The translations under genes and the position numbers were made by a program. Of a stretch of DNA of 64,000 nt, positions 54,661 through 62,773 are shown in pieces. The stretch comes from Mesorhizobium loti (lineage in GTDB: Bacteria > Pseudomonadota > Alphaproteobacteria > Rhizobiales > Rhizobiaceae). The first letter of the stretch is position 1, and every line of letters starts with the position of its first letter. The notes under the pieces are model-generated. The model was not told where the DNA came from and did not search any database. It worked only from the letters and a program-made list of their open reading frames with translations. The stretch spans positions 186,001 through 250,000 of the forward strand of contig NZ_QGGH01000005.1 in NCBI RefSeq assembly GCF_003148495.1, written 5' to 3'.

Positions 54661-55360
54661 CCGTCTCCACAATCGCCGTCAGAAACCCCGCAAGATCGTC
54701 GGTGACGAAATCGACATCATCCTCATTGGCCGGGTCGCGCTCCCAGATCTCGGCAAAGGTCGGCTCGAAATTGCGTGGCACCACCAGCACCGTGGTCATG
54801 CCGAGCGACTTCGGCACCGAAAGATTGCGGGCAAGATCTTCGAACATTACCGCATTGTGGCCGGTGACGGCGTGGAGCTCGGCGAACTTCTCGTAGGTCT
54901 GGCGCGCCGGTTTGGGATTGAGCCCGGCGGCGACGATATCGAAAATGTCGTCGAAATGGTCGAGAATGCCGAGCTGGCGCGCGGTGCGTTCGGCATGCCT
55001 GCGGTCGCCATTGGTGAAGATGAACTTGCGGCCCGGAAGCTGGCGGATGGCGGTGCCGAGAACGGGATCGGGCACCAGCCATGAATAATCGATGTCATGC
55101 ACCTTCTCGAGGAAATCGTCGGGGTCGATGCCATGACGCGTCATCAACCCATTCAGCGTCGTGCCATATTCGCGGTAGAGTTCCTTCTGCAGCTTGCGTG
55201 CTTCGTCGCGCGGCAGCGCCAGGAGTTCGCCGACATAGGCCGTCATCTTGACGTCGATCTGCGAGAACAGATTCGAGTGGTGCGGATAGAGCGTGTTGTC
55301 GAGATCGAACACCCAGTCGGTGACATGGGCGAAGCGCGCGGGGTCGGGGAGCGTGGTCAT
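54647..55360 (-). CDS. Pyrimidine 5'-nucleotidase-like HAD hydrolase
   Basis: A 237-residue HAD phosphatase of the SDT1/pyrimidine 5'-nucleotidase group. Motif I is WVFDLDNTLYPHHSNLF, with the DLDNTLYP signature of the group, motif II is FIFTNGDR, and motif IV is VMFEDLARNL. ATG 55360 is chosen because the 28 codons upstream look non-coding. Its stop lies in an inverted repeat. Confidence 0.9.
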   Translation of the reverse strand: MTTLPDPARFAHVTDWVFDLDNTLYPHHSNLFSQIDVKMTAYVGELLALPRDEARKLQKELYREYGTTLNGLMTRHGIDPDDFLEKVHDIDYSWLVPDPVLGTAIRQLPGRKFIFTNGDRRHAERTARQLGILDHFDDIFDIVAAGLNPKPARQTYEKFAELHAVTGHNAVMFEDLARNLSVPKSLGMTTVLVVPRNFEPTFAEIWERDPANEDDVDFVTDDLAGFLTAIVETGVGN

Positions 55361-55520
55361 GCGCTCCTTATGGCATGAAACGGGCATTCCGGAAGCGACT
55401 TTATCCACAACTTCTACTCGTTGAGGTTGCGTAAATCGCCTCACGATTCAAATTTTATGCATCCGGGAAAGGTGGCCTTCAGGGCTTGCTGGCACAGAGA
55501 CAGTCTTGTGGGAGCAAGCG

Positions 55521-56282
55521 ATGAGCAGCATAATTCTTAGATCCGCCGCCGTTGCTTTCGCCTCTGTCGCGGCCTCTCTCCTGCTGACGCTGATCATCGT
55601 TCCGGCGATGGGATTTCCGGTAAACCGTACGATCTGGCTGTCTTCTACGCTCTGTCCTCTGGTGCTGGCATGGGCTGCCAGCGCAAGTACTTTCTGGCAA
55701 AGCGACAGACTGAAAACCGCACATCGCGAACTTGCCCGCGCCCATGCCCAGCTCGCCGCAGCGCATCGCCGCCTGGCGGAAAAGGCGAGCCGCGACGACA
55801 TGACCGGCATGCTCAACCGGGAAAGCTTCTTTGCCGCGCTCGACGGTTCGCGCCGCAAGTCCGATCGCGGCGCGCTGCTGATCATCGACGCCGACCACTT
55901 CAAGAAGATCAACGATAATTTTGGCCACCTGACCGGCGATGACGCGCTGCTTTTGATCGCCAGCGCGATCCAGCGCGGCGTGCGCAGCGGCGATGTGCTC
56001 GGCCGCATCGGTGGCGAGGAGTTCGGCGCCTTCCTGATCGGCGCCACCGAGCAGGAGGCCAAGCGGGTCGCCGAGCGCATTCGCCGCGAAGTCGAGCTGA
56101 TCCGCTTCCGGCCCGTCGACGAGCGGACCATTCCGCTCACGGTCAGCATCGGCGGCACCGTCTGCGGCGACGATGTCAACGTATCGGACCTGATGCGCGC
56201 CGCCGACCGGCGCCTCTACCAGGCCAAGCATCAGGGCCGCAACCTGACGATCCTCGATACGGACATTTCCGCAGCGGCGTGA
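55521..56282 (+). CDS. GGDEF-domain diguanylate cyclase
   Basis: A 253-residue inner-membrane diguanylate cyclase. Two N-terminal membrane helices (about residues 8-30 and 40-58) are followed by a coiled-coil linker (AHRELARAHAQLAAAHRRLA) and a GGDEF domain with active-site GGEEF (164-168). The inhibitory site RSGD (155-158) sits five residues before it, so product inhibition is expected. It makes cyclic di-GMP. Confidence 0.93.
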   Translation: MSSIILRSAAVAFASVAASLLLTLIIVPAMGFPVNRTIWLSSTLCPLVLAWAASASTFWQSDRLKTAHRELARAHAQLAAAHRRLAEKASRDDMTGMLNRESFFAALDGSRRKSDRGALLIIDADHFKKINDNFGHLTGDDALLLIASAIQRGVRSGDVLGRIGGEEFGAFLIGATEQEAKRVAERIRREVELIRFRPVDERTIPLTVSIGGTVCGDDVNVSDLMRAADRRLYQAKHQGRNLTILDTDISAAA

Positions 56283-56477
56283 TCCGATCCGCCACAACCA
56301 GATCGTTAAGGAAATTCTAACGCTGTTTGCACTCGGTTGCACCGTTTAGCCGGGTTTTCACTGCTTTGCGGCCAGACTTGGCACGATACTGGCTTCTGCG
56401 GCGATGCATGTGTCGTTCCGGGAACTGCCGTTCCAGGAATGCCACGCATTGTCGAAGCTCCCACCCGAGAGACCGTC

Positions 56478-56672
56478 ATGAGTTTCCTCATCAAAAAAAT
56501 GTCACGCCGCGCGATCGTGCAGGCGCTGATCGCACTGCCTGCCCTGTCTTTGTTCCGCAAGCTGCCTGATGCCGATGCCGCCCATCCATCCCATGCCGGT
56601 GCATCCCTGGCCGACCCGAGCGAGATCGTCGAGGTCAATGGTTGGATCCTGAAGCGGAGTGACCTGGCATGA
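56478..56672 (+). CDS. Small Tat-signal protein, likely partner of the GMC oxidoreductase
   Basis: A 64-residue protein consisting of a twin-arginine-like signal (MSRRAIVQALIALPALSLF) and a short mature part ending VEVNGWILKRSDLA. It overlaps the GMC gene by 4 bases (ATGA). Short exported proteins coupled to GMC enzymes act as Tat carriers or small subunits in gluconate/sorbitol dehydrogenases; here the GMC enzyme lacks its own signal. Assignment as such a partner is inference. Confidence 0.75.
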   Translation: MSFLIKKMSRRAIVQALIALPALSLFRKLPDADAAHPSHAGASLADPSEIVEVNGWILKRSDLA

Positions 56673-58108
56673 TCTTCGACAGCTACGAGGCGTATCGCGC
56701 CGCGAACTTCACCCCAAAGGTGTGCATCCTCGGCTCCGGCCCGGCTGGCACCACCGTTGCCCGCAAGCTTGGCGCCGCCGGCATTCCGGTCGTGGTGCTG
56801 GAGGCCGGCTCGCGTGAGTTCAGCGACGAGTCGCAGGATTTCTACCGTGGCACCACGGTCGGCGATTTCTATTTCGATCTCGACATCACCCGGCTGCGGT
56901 TCATGGGTGGCAGTTCCAACCACTGGGCCGGCTGGTGCCGCGTGCTCGACAAACAGGATTTCGAGCCGAAGGCCTGGGTGCCCGATACGGGCTGGCCGAT
57001 CCGCCGCACCGACATCGAGCCCTATCTGCCGGAAGTGCGCGATATTCTCGACCTTCCGGCCTTCCGGCCGGACATGCCGATCTCGGACGACATTCGCTGG
57101 GTGCAGCTGATCAAGAGCCCGGCTGTGCGCTTCGCCGAGAAATTCGGCGACGAACTCGACAAAGCCGGGAACATCGCGGTCGTGCTCAACACATGCGTCA
57201 CTGAACTTGTCGGCGACGGCAAACGCGTGACGGGCGCCAGACTGTGGTCGAACGGGCAGGATGCCGGCTCCTTCAGCGCGGACTATTTCATCGTCTGCAC
57301 CGGCGGGCTGGAGAATTCGCGGCTGCTTCTGTGGTCGAACCAGCGCTCGAACGGCGGCGTCGTGCCGAATGCGGCAGCGCTTGGCCGCTACTGGATGGAG
57401 CATCCGACCTTCGAGGGCGGCAATGCCATCCTGGCCGACTACAACGCGTTCGAGGTCGACGCCGTCAACGAGGCCTTCTTCTCGCCGACACTTGCCGCCA
57501 TGGAACGGCTGCAGATCATGAATTTCGGCATCAGATTGATCGAGACGCCGTATCCGGGGGTCAAGAGCCTTATCGCCGACCTCGCCTGCACGGCGCCCAG
57601 CATGGCGGAATGGATGTCCTACCAGCTCAGTCAGAGACTGCGCTGCGCCGCCCAGCTCTACGTCGCATGGGAACAGGCGCCGCTGGCCTCCAACCAGATC
57701 GAGCTGTCGAAGACCGATGTCGACCATGCCGGCGTGCCACGCATCGAGCTGCACTGGAAAAAATCAGAGCTGGAACATCGCACCCTGCTCGAAGGGCTCA
57801 GACTGTTCGGCACGACGCTGATCGAAAAGAACCTCGGCCGAGTGCGCATTGCCGACTGGATCAGCAATGGTCAGGACTATCCGACCAATGACGAGACGGC
57901 GGGCCATCACCATATGGGCGGCACGCGCATGGGCACCGACATCAGCAAGAGTGTTGTCGACGCCAACTGCAAGGTGCACGGCATGGACAATCTCTATGTC
58001 GGCGGCTCCTCGGTGTTCTGCACATCGGGCCAATGCAACCCGACGACAACGATCACCGCGCTGGCCTGCCGGCTGGGCGACCATCTGAGCAAGGTGGTCA
58101 CCGTCTGA
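56669..58108 (+). CDS. GMC-family oxidoreductase
   Basis: A 479-residue flavoprotein of the glucose-methanol-choline family. The FAD-binding motif is KVCILGSGPAGTTVARKLGAAG, followed by MGGSSNHWAGWC near residue 74 and the C-terminal catalytic region HHHMGGTRMG (His pair) and SGQCNPTTTITALA. No signal peptide. It would oxidise an alcohol or polyol and, if carried to the periplasm with its small partner, pass electrons to the respiratory chain. The substrate is unknown. Confidence 0.9.
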   Translation: MIFDSYEAYRAANFTPKVCILGSGPAGTTVARKLGAAGIPVVVLEAGSREFSDESQDFYRGTTVGDFYFDLDITRLRFMGGSSNHWAGWCRVLDKQDFEPKAWVPDTGWPIRRTDIEPYLPEVRDILDLPAFRPDMPISDDIRWVQLIKSPAVRFAEKFGDELDKAGNIAVVLNTCVTELVGDGKRVTGARLWSNGQDAGSFSADYFIVCTGGLENSRLLLWSNQRSNGGVVPNAAALGRYWMEHPTFEGGNAILADYNAFEVDAVNEAFFSPTLAAMERLQIMNFGIRLIETPYPGVKSLIADLACTAPSMAEWMSYQLSQRLRCAAQLYVAWEQAPLASNQIELSKTDVDHAGVPRIELHWKKSELEHRTLLEGLRLFGTTLIEKNLGRVRIADWISNGQDYPTNDETAGHHHMGGTRMGTDISKSVVDANCKVHGMDNLYVGGSSVFCTSGQCNPTTTITALACRLGDHLSKVVTV

Positions 58109-58150
58109 CGGTCCCACGGCAACGTCCTGAATTTCAAGGCATGCCGACAA

Positions 58151-58175
58151 TGCCGGCGCCGTGATGGCGCCGGCA
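58151..58175. terminator. Perfect GC-rich hairpin between convergent GMC and small membrane protein genes
   Basis: TGCCGGCGCC (58151-58160), GTGAT loop, GGCGCCGGCA (58166-58175): a perfect 10-bp stem. It lies between two convergent genes and could end both transcripts, though no T-run is present. Confidence 0.6.
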
Positions 58176-58190
58176 GATGCGCGGCATGGC

Positions 58191-58358
58191 TCAAAATCCG
58201 TAGACGGCGATGCGCACCAGCACGGCGGCTGCGGCCAGCGAGACGAGCAGAATGCCGAGGCCGATGGGGGAGCCCCAGCCATACCATTCCATCGCCAGCT
58301 TGGCGTATTTGAACTCCTCCTCATGCGAGAGCGGCGCGCGCTGTTGAATCAAGCTCAT
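58191..58358 (-). CDS. Small membrane protein (55 residues), unknown
   Basis: A 55-residue protein beginning MSLIQQRAPLSHEEEFKYAK, with a single membrane helix (about residues 30-50, GLGILLVSLAAAAVLVRIAV). It has a strong ribosome-binding site (AAGGAGTG before the ATG). It is divergent from a MarR gene with a shared operator, so probably under its control. The family is not recognised. Confidence 0.75.
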   Translation of the reverse strand: MSLIQQRAPLSHEEEFKYAKLAMEWYGWGSPIGLGILLVSLAAAAVLVRIAVYGF

Positions 58359-58423
58359 TTTTCACTCCTTGTCGGCGGCTGGCTCTTGCCTTGCAGGCAG
58401 TGCGGCCGCATATTGCTGCGATG

Positions 58424-58438
58424 GTCTAAATGTTAGAC
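58424..58438. promoter_or_regulatory. MarR-type operator between small membrane gene and marR
   Basis: GTCTAA-ATG-TTAGAC is a perfect 6-bp inverted repeat with a 3-bp centre. It lies 14 bases upstream of the MarR start and 65 bases upstream of the small membrane gene start, a position fit for control of both divergent genes. Confidence 0.6.
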
Positions 58439-58452
58439 AGATTGATAATTAG

Positions 58453-58953
58453 ATGATCGAAGTAAATTCGTCAACCGGGAATCGTGCCGAACTGACTGCC
58501 TCCATCGGCCTTGCCATCATGCAGTGGCAGGACGCGACGCAGGCCTATGACGAAGCGGTGGGGGTGAGGCTTGGGCTGAACATGGCCGAACGCCATTGCA
58601 TCGGGCTGCTCCATGGCGGCCCGCAATCGGCCGGCGCGATCGCCACCGCGACCGGGCTGACACCGGCTGCGGTGACCGCGCTGATCGACCGGCTGGAAGC
58701 GCGCGGCCTGCTGACGCGCATGCGCAGTCTCGAGGACAGGCGCAAGGTGGTCATAGAGGCGACCGAGGCCACGCGGGAACTGTCGGCGCGCTACTACGGT
58801 GCCATCGCGCGGGAAGGCGAAAGGGTGATCGCCAGCTTCGGCGACGCAGAGCTCGCCACCATATCGCGCTTCGTCAACGCCGCACTCGACCTGCAGCGCG
58901 ACCAGCTGGCGCGGCTGAAGGCCGAGGGGCCCGACACTCCAAACGGGCGATAG
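58453..58953 (+). CDS. MarR-family transcriptional regulator
   Basis: A 166-residue MarR regulator. The winged helix covers LNMAERHCIGLLHGGPQSAG to the recognition helix TPAAVTALIDRLEARGLL and the wing SLEDRRKVVIEAT. It is divergent from the 55-residue membrane protein and behind a perfect operator. The signal is unknown. Confidence 0.92.
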   Translation: MIEVNSSTGNRAELTASIGLAIMQWQDATQAYDEAVGVRLGLNMAERHCIGLLHGGPQSAGAIATATGLTPAAVTALIDRLEARGLLTRMRSLEDRRKVVIEATEATRELSARYYGAIAREGERVIASFGDAELATISRFVNAALDLQRDQLARLKAEGPDTPNGR

Positions 58954-59006
58954 GAGTGCCGATGGCTCCCGCCCCATCGAGGGGGGAGACACGCTTTTGC
59001 GGAAAG

Positions 59007-59843
59007 CTAGACGGTTGCCGGGTCGAGCGCCGGCTGGCCCTTGCGGCGGGCGACGATCGCCTCGAAGTCGGCAGTCTGGAAGGCATCGCGCAAGGCGTCG
59101 AACGACGGCAGCACGAAATAGGCACGCTGGAACTTGTCGATCTCGTAGCCGGTCCGCATCACCGTTTCCAGGTCGAAGGGCACGTGGTGAGCGTCCTTGC
59201 TGTCGACCGCGAATTGCAATTCGGTAAACGACGACATCAGGCCGGCGCCAAAGGCTTTCAGCGTCTGGCCGGCCTCCTGCATCAGGCCGTATTCGGCCGT
59301 GTACCAGTAGAGCCGGGTGATCATCTCGTCGCCGCCCAGCGCGATGATGTCGCCGGCCTTGCGGCCATACATCTGCATGAAATCGGCGAACACCGGCTGC
59401 GACAGAACAGGGACGTGGCCGAAGAAATCGTGGAACATGTCGGGCTCGACGATGTAGTCGAGTTCCTGCCGGGTCCGCAGCCAGTTGGTGACCGGGAAGC
59501 GGCGATTGGCGAGATGGTCGAAGAACGGGGCTGCGGGAATGAGCCCCGGCACGGCGACGATCTCCCAGCCGGTCAGCTTGTGCAGCTTGGCGCTGACCTC
59601 CTCGAAATCGGGGATGCGATCAAGCAGGCCGAGCTTCTCGACGCCGTCGAGATAGGAATGGTGGGCGAGCTTGCGCGTCAGTTTGGTCTGGCGGTCGCAC
59701 AGCGTGCGCCACACCGCCTGCTCTTCGGCGCTGTAGTCGTAACCCTGCGCCACGGTAAAATCGGAACGGCAGACCGAATAGTCGCCGCGCAACCCTTGCG
59801 CCGCGCAGTCGCGGGCATATTCGGCAACGCTCATCGTCGTCAT
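59007..59843 (-). CDS. phhA: Phenylalanine 4-monooxygenase
   Basis: A 278-residue aromatic amino acid hydroxylase of bacterial length. The iron ligands are H138 and H143 (PDMFHDFFGHVP) and E184 (YWYTAEYG). It converts phenylalanine to tyrosine with a pterin cofactor. It is divergent from an Lrp-type gene 140 bp away, a common arrangement in alphaproteobacteria. Confidence 0.96.
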   Translation of the reverse strand: MTTMSVAEYARDCAAQGLRGDYSVCRSDFTVAQGYDYSAEEQAVWRTLCDRQTKLTRKLAHHSYLDGVEKLGLLDRIPDFEEVSAKLHKLTGWEIVAVPGLIPAAPFFDHLANRRFPVTNWLRTRQELDYIVEPDMFHDFFGHVPVLSQPVFADFMQMYGRKAGDIIALGGDEMITRLYWYTAEYGLMQEAGQTLKAFGAGLMSSFTELQFAVDSKDAHHVPFDLETVMRTGYEIDKFQRAYFVLPSFDALRDAFQTADFEAIVARRKGQPALDPATV

Positions 59844-59983
59844 GGTTTTTCTCCTCGCAAATCATGAATGGCGAATGGTGCTGAAAGGCTAACCGGATTT
59901 GCCGAGGCAAATCGGTTTTGATGATGGCTCGAATGCGGGAATCGGGATAACATTCACTCAGAAAGCGCCTTCAAGGAGTGAGA

Positions 59984-60460
59984 ATGCCTCAATTCGATGA
60001 GTTCGAGATCAAGATGCTCGATGTCCTGCAGCGCGACGGGCGCAAGCCGGTGTCCGAACTGGCGCAAGAGATCGGCCTGTCGACGACGCCGTGCGCGCGG
60101 CGCTTCGAAGCGCTGCAGGAGGCCGGCATCATCAAGGGCTTTGCCGCGGTGATCAGCCGCCGTGCGGTCGGGCTGATGGTCGAGGTGTTCATCCAGGTTC
60201 GCCTTGTCAGCCACAGCGACGGCTCGCCCGAAAGCTTCATCGCTGCCGTGCAGCGCATGGACGAGGTGTCCTCGTGCTGGACGATGACAGGCGACCACGA
60301 TTTCCTGCTGCATGTCATGGTGCCGTCGGTCGACGAGCTCAACGCCTTCGTCATGCACCGGCTGATGCGGCTCGACGGCGTGCGCGACGTCCACACCCAG
60401 TTGGTGCTGCAGAACATCAAGGGACCCGGCCACGTGCCGCTCGCCCACCTCCGGCGGTGA
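59984..60460 (+). CDS. Lrp/AsnC-family transcriptional regulator
   Basis: A 158-residue Lrp-type regulator. The N-terminal helix-turn-helix (KMLDVLQRDGRKPVSELAQE, then LSTTPCARRFEALQEAGII) is followed by the RAM ligand domain with VQRMDEVSSCWTMTGDHDFLL (split from the AsnC consensus). ATG 59984 follows AAGGAGTG. It probably activates the divergent phhA in response to an aromatic amino acid. Confidence 0.93.
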   Translation: MPQFDEFEIKMLDVLQRDGRKPVSELAQEIGLSTTPCARRFEALQEAGIIKGFAAVISRRAVGLMVEVFIQVRLVSHSDGSPESFIAAVQRMDEVSSCWTMTGDHDFLLHVMVPSVDELNAFVMHRLMRLDGVRDVHTQLVLQNIKGPGHVPLAHLRR

Positions 60461-60576
60461 CAATGCCTGCCTTCGCACTCCTTGGGGAAAAGCTGCACGC
60501 AAACTGCTGAAACGGGCCAAGCGCGTGTCCACATCGCCGGCCAGCTTGCGCGGACCAACTGCCCAGGAGGTCCGTC

Positions 60577-62124
60577 ATGAAAATCGTCCTGATCAATCCG
60601 CCGCACACCGCCATCGGAAGCCGCGTGCCCGACGATCATTTGCCGCCGCTCGGCCTGCTGGCGCTGGGCGGCCCGCTGATCGATGCCGGCCATGAGGTGC
60701 GGCTCGTCGACGCCGAATTCGGGCCGATGCCGCTCGACAGTGTGGTGCGCGACGCGCTCGCCGATCGCCCCGACTTCATCCTGATCGGCCATTCCGGCTC
60801 GACCTCGGCGCACCCGACCGCCTTGCTGATCGCCGAGATGATCAAGGAGCGCGAGCCGGCGACCATCATCATCTATGGCGGCGTCTTTCCGACCTATCAC
60901 TGGCGCGACATCCTGGCTGAAACGGATGCCTTCGACTTCATCGTGCGCGGCGAGGGCGAGGCAACCGTGGTGGCGCTGGTCGAGGCGCTGGAGATGCACC
61001 AGCCGCCAGCGAGCGTGGCCGGCATCGCCTTTCGCGACGATCTGCGCCGTCCCTTCGCCACGCAGCCAGCCATGACCATTGCCGACCTCGACGCCTACCG
61101 CGTCGGCTGGGAGCTGATCGACCACAGGCACTACAGCTACTGGGGCGGCAAGCGGGCCGTCGTCATGCAGTTTTCGCGCGGCTGCCCGCATCTGTGCAAC
61201 TATTGCGGCCAGCGCGGCTTCTGGACCCGCTGGCGGCATCGCGATCCGGTGAAATTCGCGCAAGAAATCGCCTGGCTGCACCGGGAACACGGCGTCGAGC
61301 TGATCAATCTTGCCGACGAGAATCCGACGGTTTCGAAGAAAGCCTGGCGCGCCTTTCTCGACGCCCTGATCGCCGAGAACGTGCCGGTGCTGATCGTCGG
61401 CTCGACCCGCGCCGACGACATCGTGCGCGATGCCGACATCCTGCATCTCTACCGCAAGGCCGGTGTCATCCGCTGGCTGCTCGGCATGGAGAACACCGAC
61501 GAACAGACGCTTCAATTGATCCGCAAGGGCGGCAGCACCTCATCCGATCGCGAAGCGATAAGGCTGTTGCGCCTGCACGACATCCTGTCGATGGCGACCT
61601 GGGTCGCCGGCTTCGAGGATGAGGGCTTTCGCGACCTGTGGCGCGGCTTTCGTCAGCTCATCGCTTACGACCCGGACCAGATCCAGGCGCTCTACGTGAC
61701 GCCGCATCGCTGGACGCCGTTCTTCCGGATCGCGCGGGATCGCAAGGTGATCCAGCGGGATGCCCGCCTGTGGGACTACAAGCACCAGGTGCTGCAGATG
61801 ACGCGGCTGAAGCCGTGGATGCTGTTCTTCAGCGTCAAGCTGATCGAGCTGGCGGTGCAATCGCGGCCGAAGGCGCTGGCGCGCATCCTGTTCCACAAAG
61901 ATCCCGAGCAGCGCCATTCGATGCGCTGGTACACGCAAATGGGCCGCCGCGTCTGGTTCCGCGAGGTATGGGGATTTCTGGTCCGCGACATCAGGGTGAA
62001 AGACGGCCCGACGCTTGCCGAATTCTGGGGTGCGCCGCAGGACGCCGAGGAGGAATCGATGTCCGTTCGACGCCCGGCGCGCAAGCCGGCACCGCCCGAG
62101 ATCACGATTTCGCCGCGCGCCTGA
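60577..62124 (+). CDS. B12-binding radical SAM protein (BchE-like)
   Basis: A 515-residue protein with an N-terminal B12-binding-like Rossmann domain (KIVLINPPHTAIGSRVPDDH; IIIYGGVFPTYHW) and a radical SAM core with C203, C207, C210 in SRGCPHLCNYCGQRG (CX3CX2C). Sequence style resembles BchE, the anaerobic Mg-protoporphyrin monomethyl-ester cyclase, though no other bacteriochlorophyll gene is in the window. The actual reaction is unknown. Confidence 0.85.
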   Translation: MKIVLINPPHTAIGSRVPDDHLPPLGLLALGGPLIDAGHEVRLVDAEFGPMPLDSVVRDALADRPDFILIGHSGSTSAHPTALLIAEMIKEREPATIIIYGGVFPTYHWRDILAETDAFDFIVRGEGEATVVALVEALEMHQPPASVAGIAFRDDLRRPFATQPAMTIADLDAYRVGWELIDHRHYSYWGGKRAVVMQFSRGCPHLCNYCGQRGFWTRWRHRDPVKFAQEIAWLHREHGVELINLADENPTVSKKAWRAFLDALIAENVPVLIVGSTRADDIVRDADILHLYRKAGVIRWLLGMENTDEQTLQLIRKGGSTSSDREAIRLLRLHDILSMATWVAGFEDEGFRDLWRGFRQLIAYDPDQIQALYVTPHRWTPFFRIARDRKVIQRDARLWDYKHQVLQMTRLKPWMLFFSVKLIELAVQSRPKALARILFHKDPEQRHSMRWYTQMGRRVWFREVWGFLVRDIRVKDGPTLAEFWGAPQDAEEESMSVRRPARKPAPPEITISPRA

Positions 62125-62147
62125 CGGCCTTGGAAATTTCCTTAAAT

Positions 62148-62162
62148 CATACGCGACGTATG
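62148..62162. promoter_or_regulatory. Tandem operator 1 of 3 (CATACG-N3-CGTATG)
   Basis: CATACGCGACGTATG: perfect 6-bp inverted repeat, 3-bp centre. First of three near-identical palindromes in the leader of the Rid gene, which has no encoded regulator nearby. Confidence 0.7.
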
Positions 62163-62170
62163 CGCATTGA

Positions 62171-62185
62171 CATACGCAGCGTATG
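62171..62185. promoter_or_regulatory. Tandem operator 2 of 3
   Basis: CATACGCAGCGTATG: same arms with a different centre (CAG). The arms extend one more pair (ACATACG/CGTATGT). Centre-to-centre distance from site 1 is 23 bp. Confidence 0.7.
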
Positions 62186-62198
62186 TACCCACATCCGA

Positions 62199-62213
62199 CA
62201 TACGGGACGTATG
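62199..62213. promoter_or_regulatory. Tandem operator 3 of 3
   Basis: CATACGGGACGTATG: same arms, centre GGA; the arms extend to 8 pairs (GACATACG/CGTATGTC). Centre-to-centre distance from site 2 is 28 bp. Confidence 0.7.
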
Positions 62214-62344
62214 TCAATGCCCGTCCCGGATGTTGGAGTGCAGCGATCCAAAACCCTGAACCTTGCGGACGGCTCTCGCCCTTTCGGCGAACCCCGTCGC
62301 GATCGTCCGGAGGTCTGGCCTGCCTTGTTTTGAATGGAGAAACT

Positions 62345-62743
62345 ATGACCAAACGCGACGCGATCTTCCCCGCCGGCCGGCAGGCCCTCTATGAGATCAA
62401 CCGCTATTCGGCGGCGATCCGCTCGGGCGATCTTCTGTTCGTCTCCGGCCAGGTCGGCAGCCGCGAGGACGGGTCGCCCGAGCCGGTCTTCGAAAAGCAG
62501 GTGCAGCTTGCCTTCGACAATCTCGCGGCGATGCTGAAGGCCGCCGGCTGCACGTTCGACGACATCGTCGACGTGACCACGTTCCACACCGATCCGGCCG
62601 CGCAGTGGCAGGCAATCGACGCCGTTCGGCTGAAGGTGTTCGGTGAACCGCCTTACACGAACTGGACCGCGGTGGGCGTGAACTGGCTGGCGGGCTTCGA
62701 TTTCGAGATCAAGGTCATTGCGCGCCTGTCGCAGCCTGCCTGA
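62345..62743 (+). CDS. RidA/YjgF-family protein
   Basis: A 132-residue Rid-family protein, of normal length. The conserved GDLLFVSGQVGSREDGS, FDNLAAMLKAAGCTFDDIV and VGVNWLAGFDFEIKVIARL segments define it. RidA deaminates reactive enamines. ATG 62345 follows GGAGAAAC. It is preceded by three tandem palindromes that indicate strong regulation. The conserved Arg of archetypal RidA near the C-terminus is not obvious, so this may be another Rid subfamily. Confidence 0.88.
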   Translation: MTKRDAIFPAGRQALYEINRYSAAIRSGDLLFVSGQVGSREDGSPEPVFEKQVQLAFDNLAAMLKAAGCTFDDIVDVTTFHTDPAAQWQAIDAVRLKVFGEPPYTNWTAVGVNWLAGFDFEIKVIARLSQPA

Positions 62744-62773
62744 TCGCTGGGGGCAAGCGACCAAAGGGTTGGC

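Noticed and set aside
59989..61515. Long minus-strand frame (508 codons) across the Lrp and radical SAM genes
   Set aside because: It covers two well-supported plus-strand genes and has no ribosome-binding site or family resemblance.
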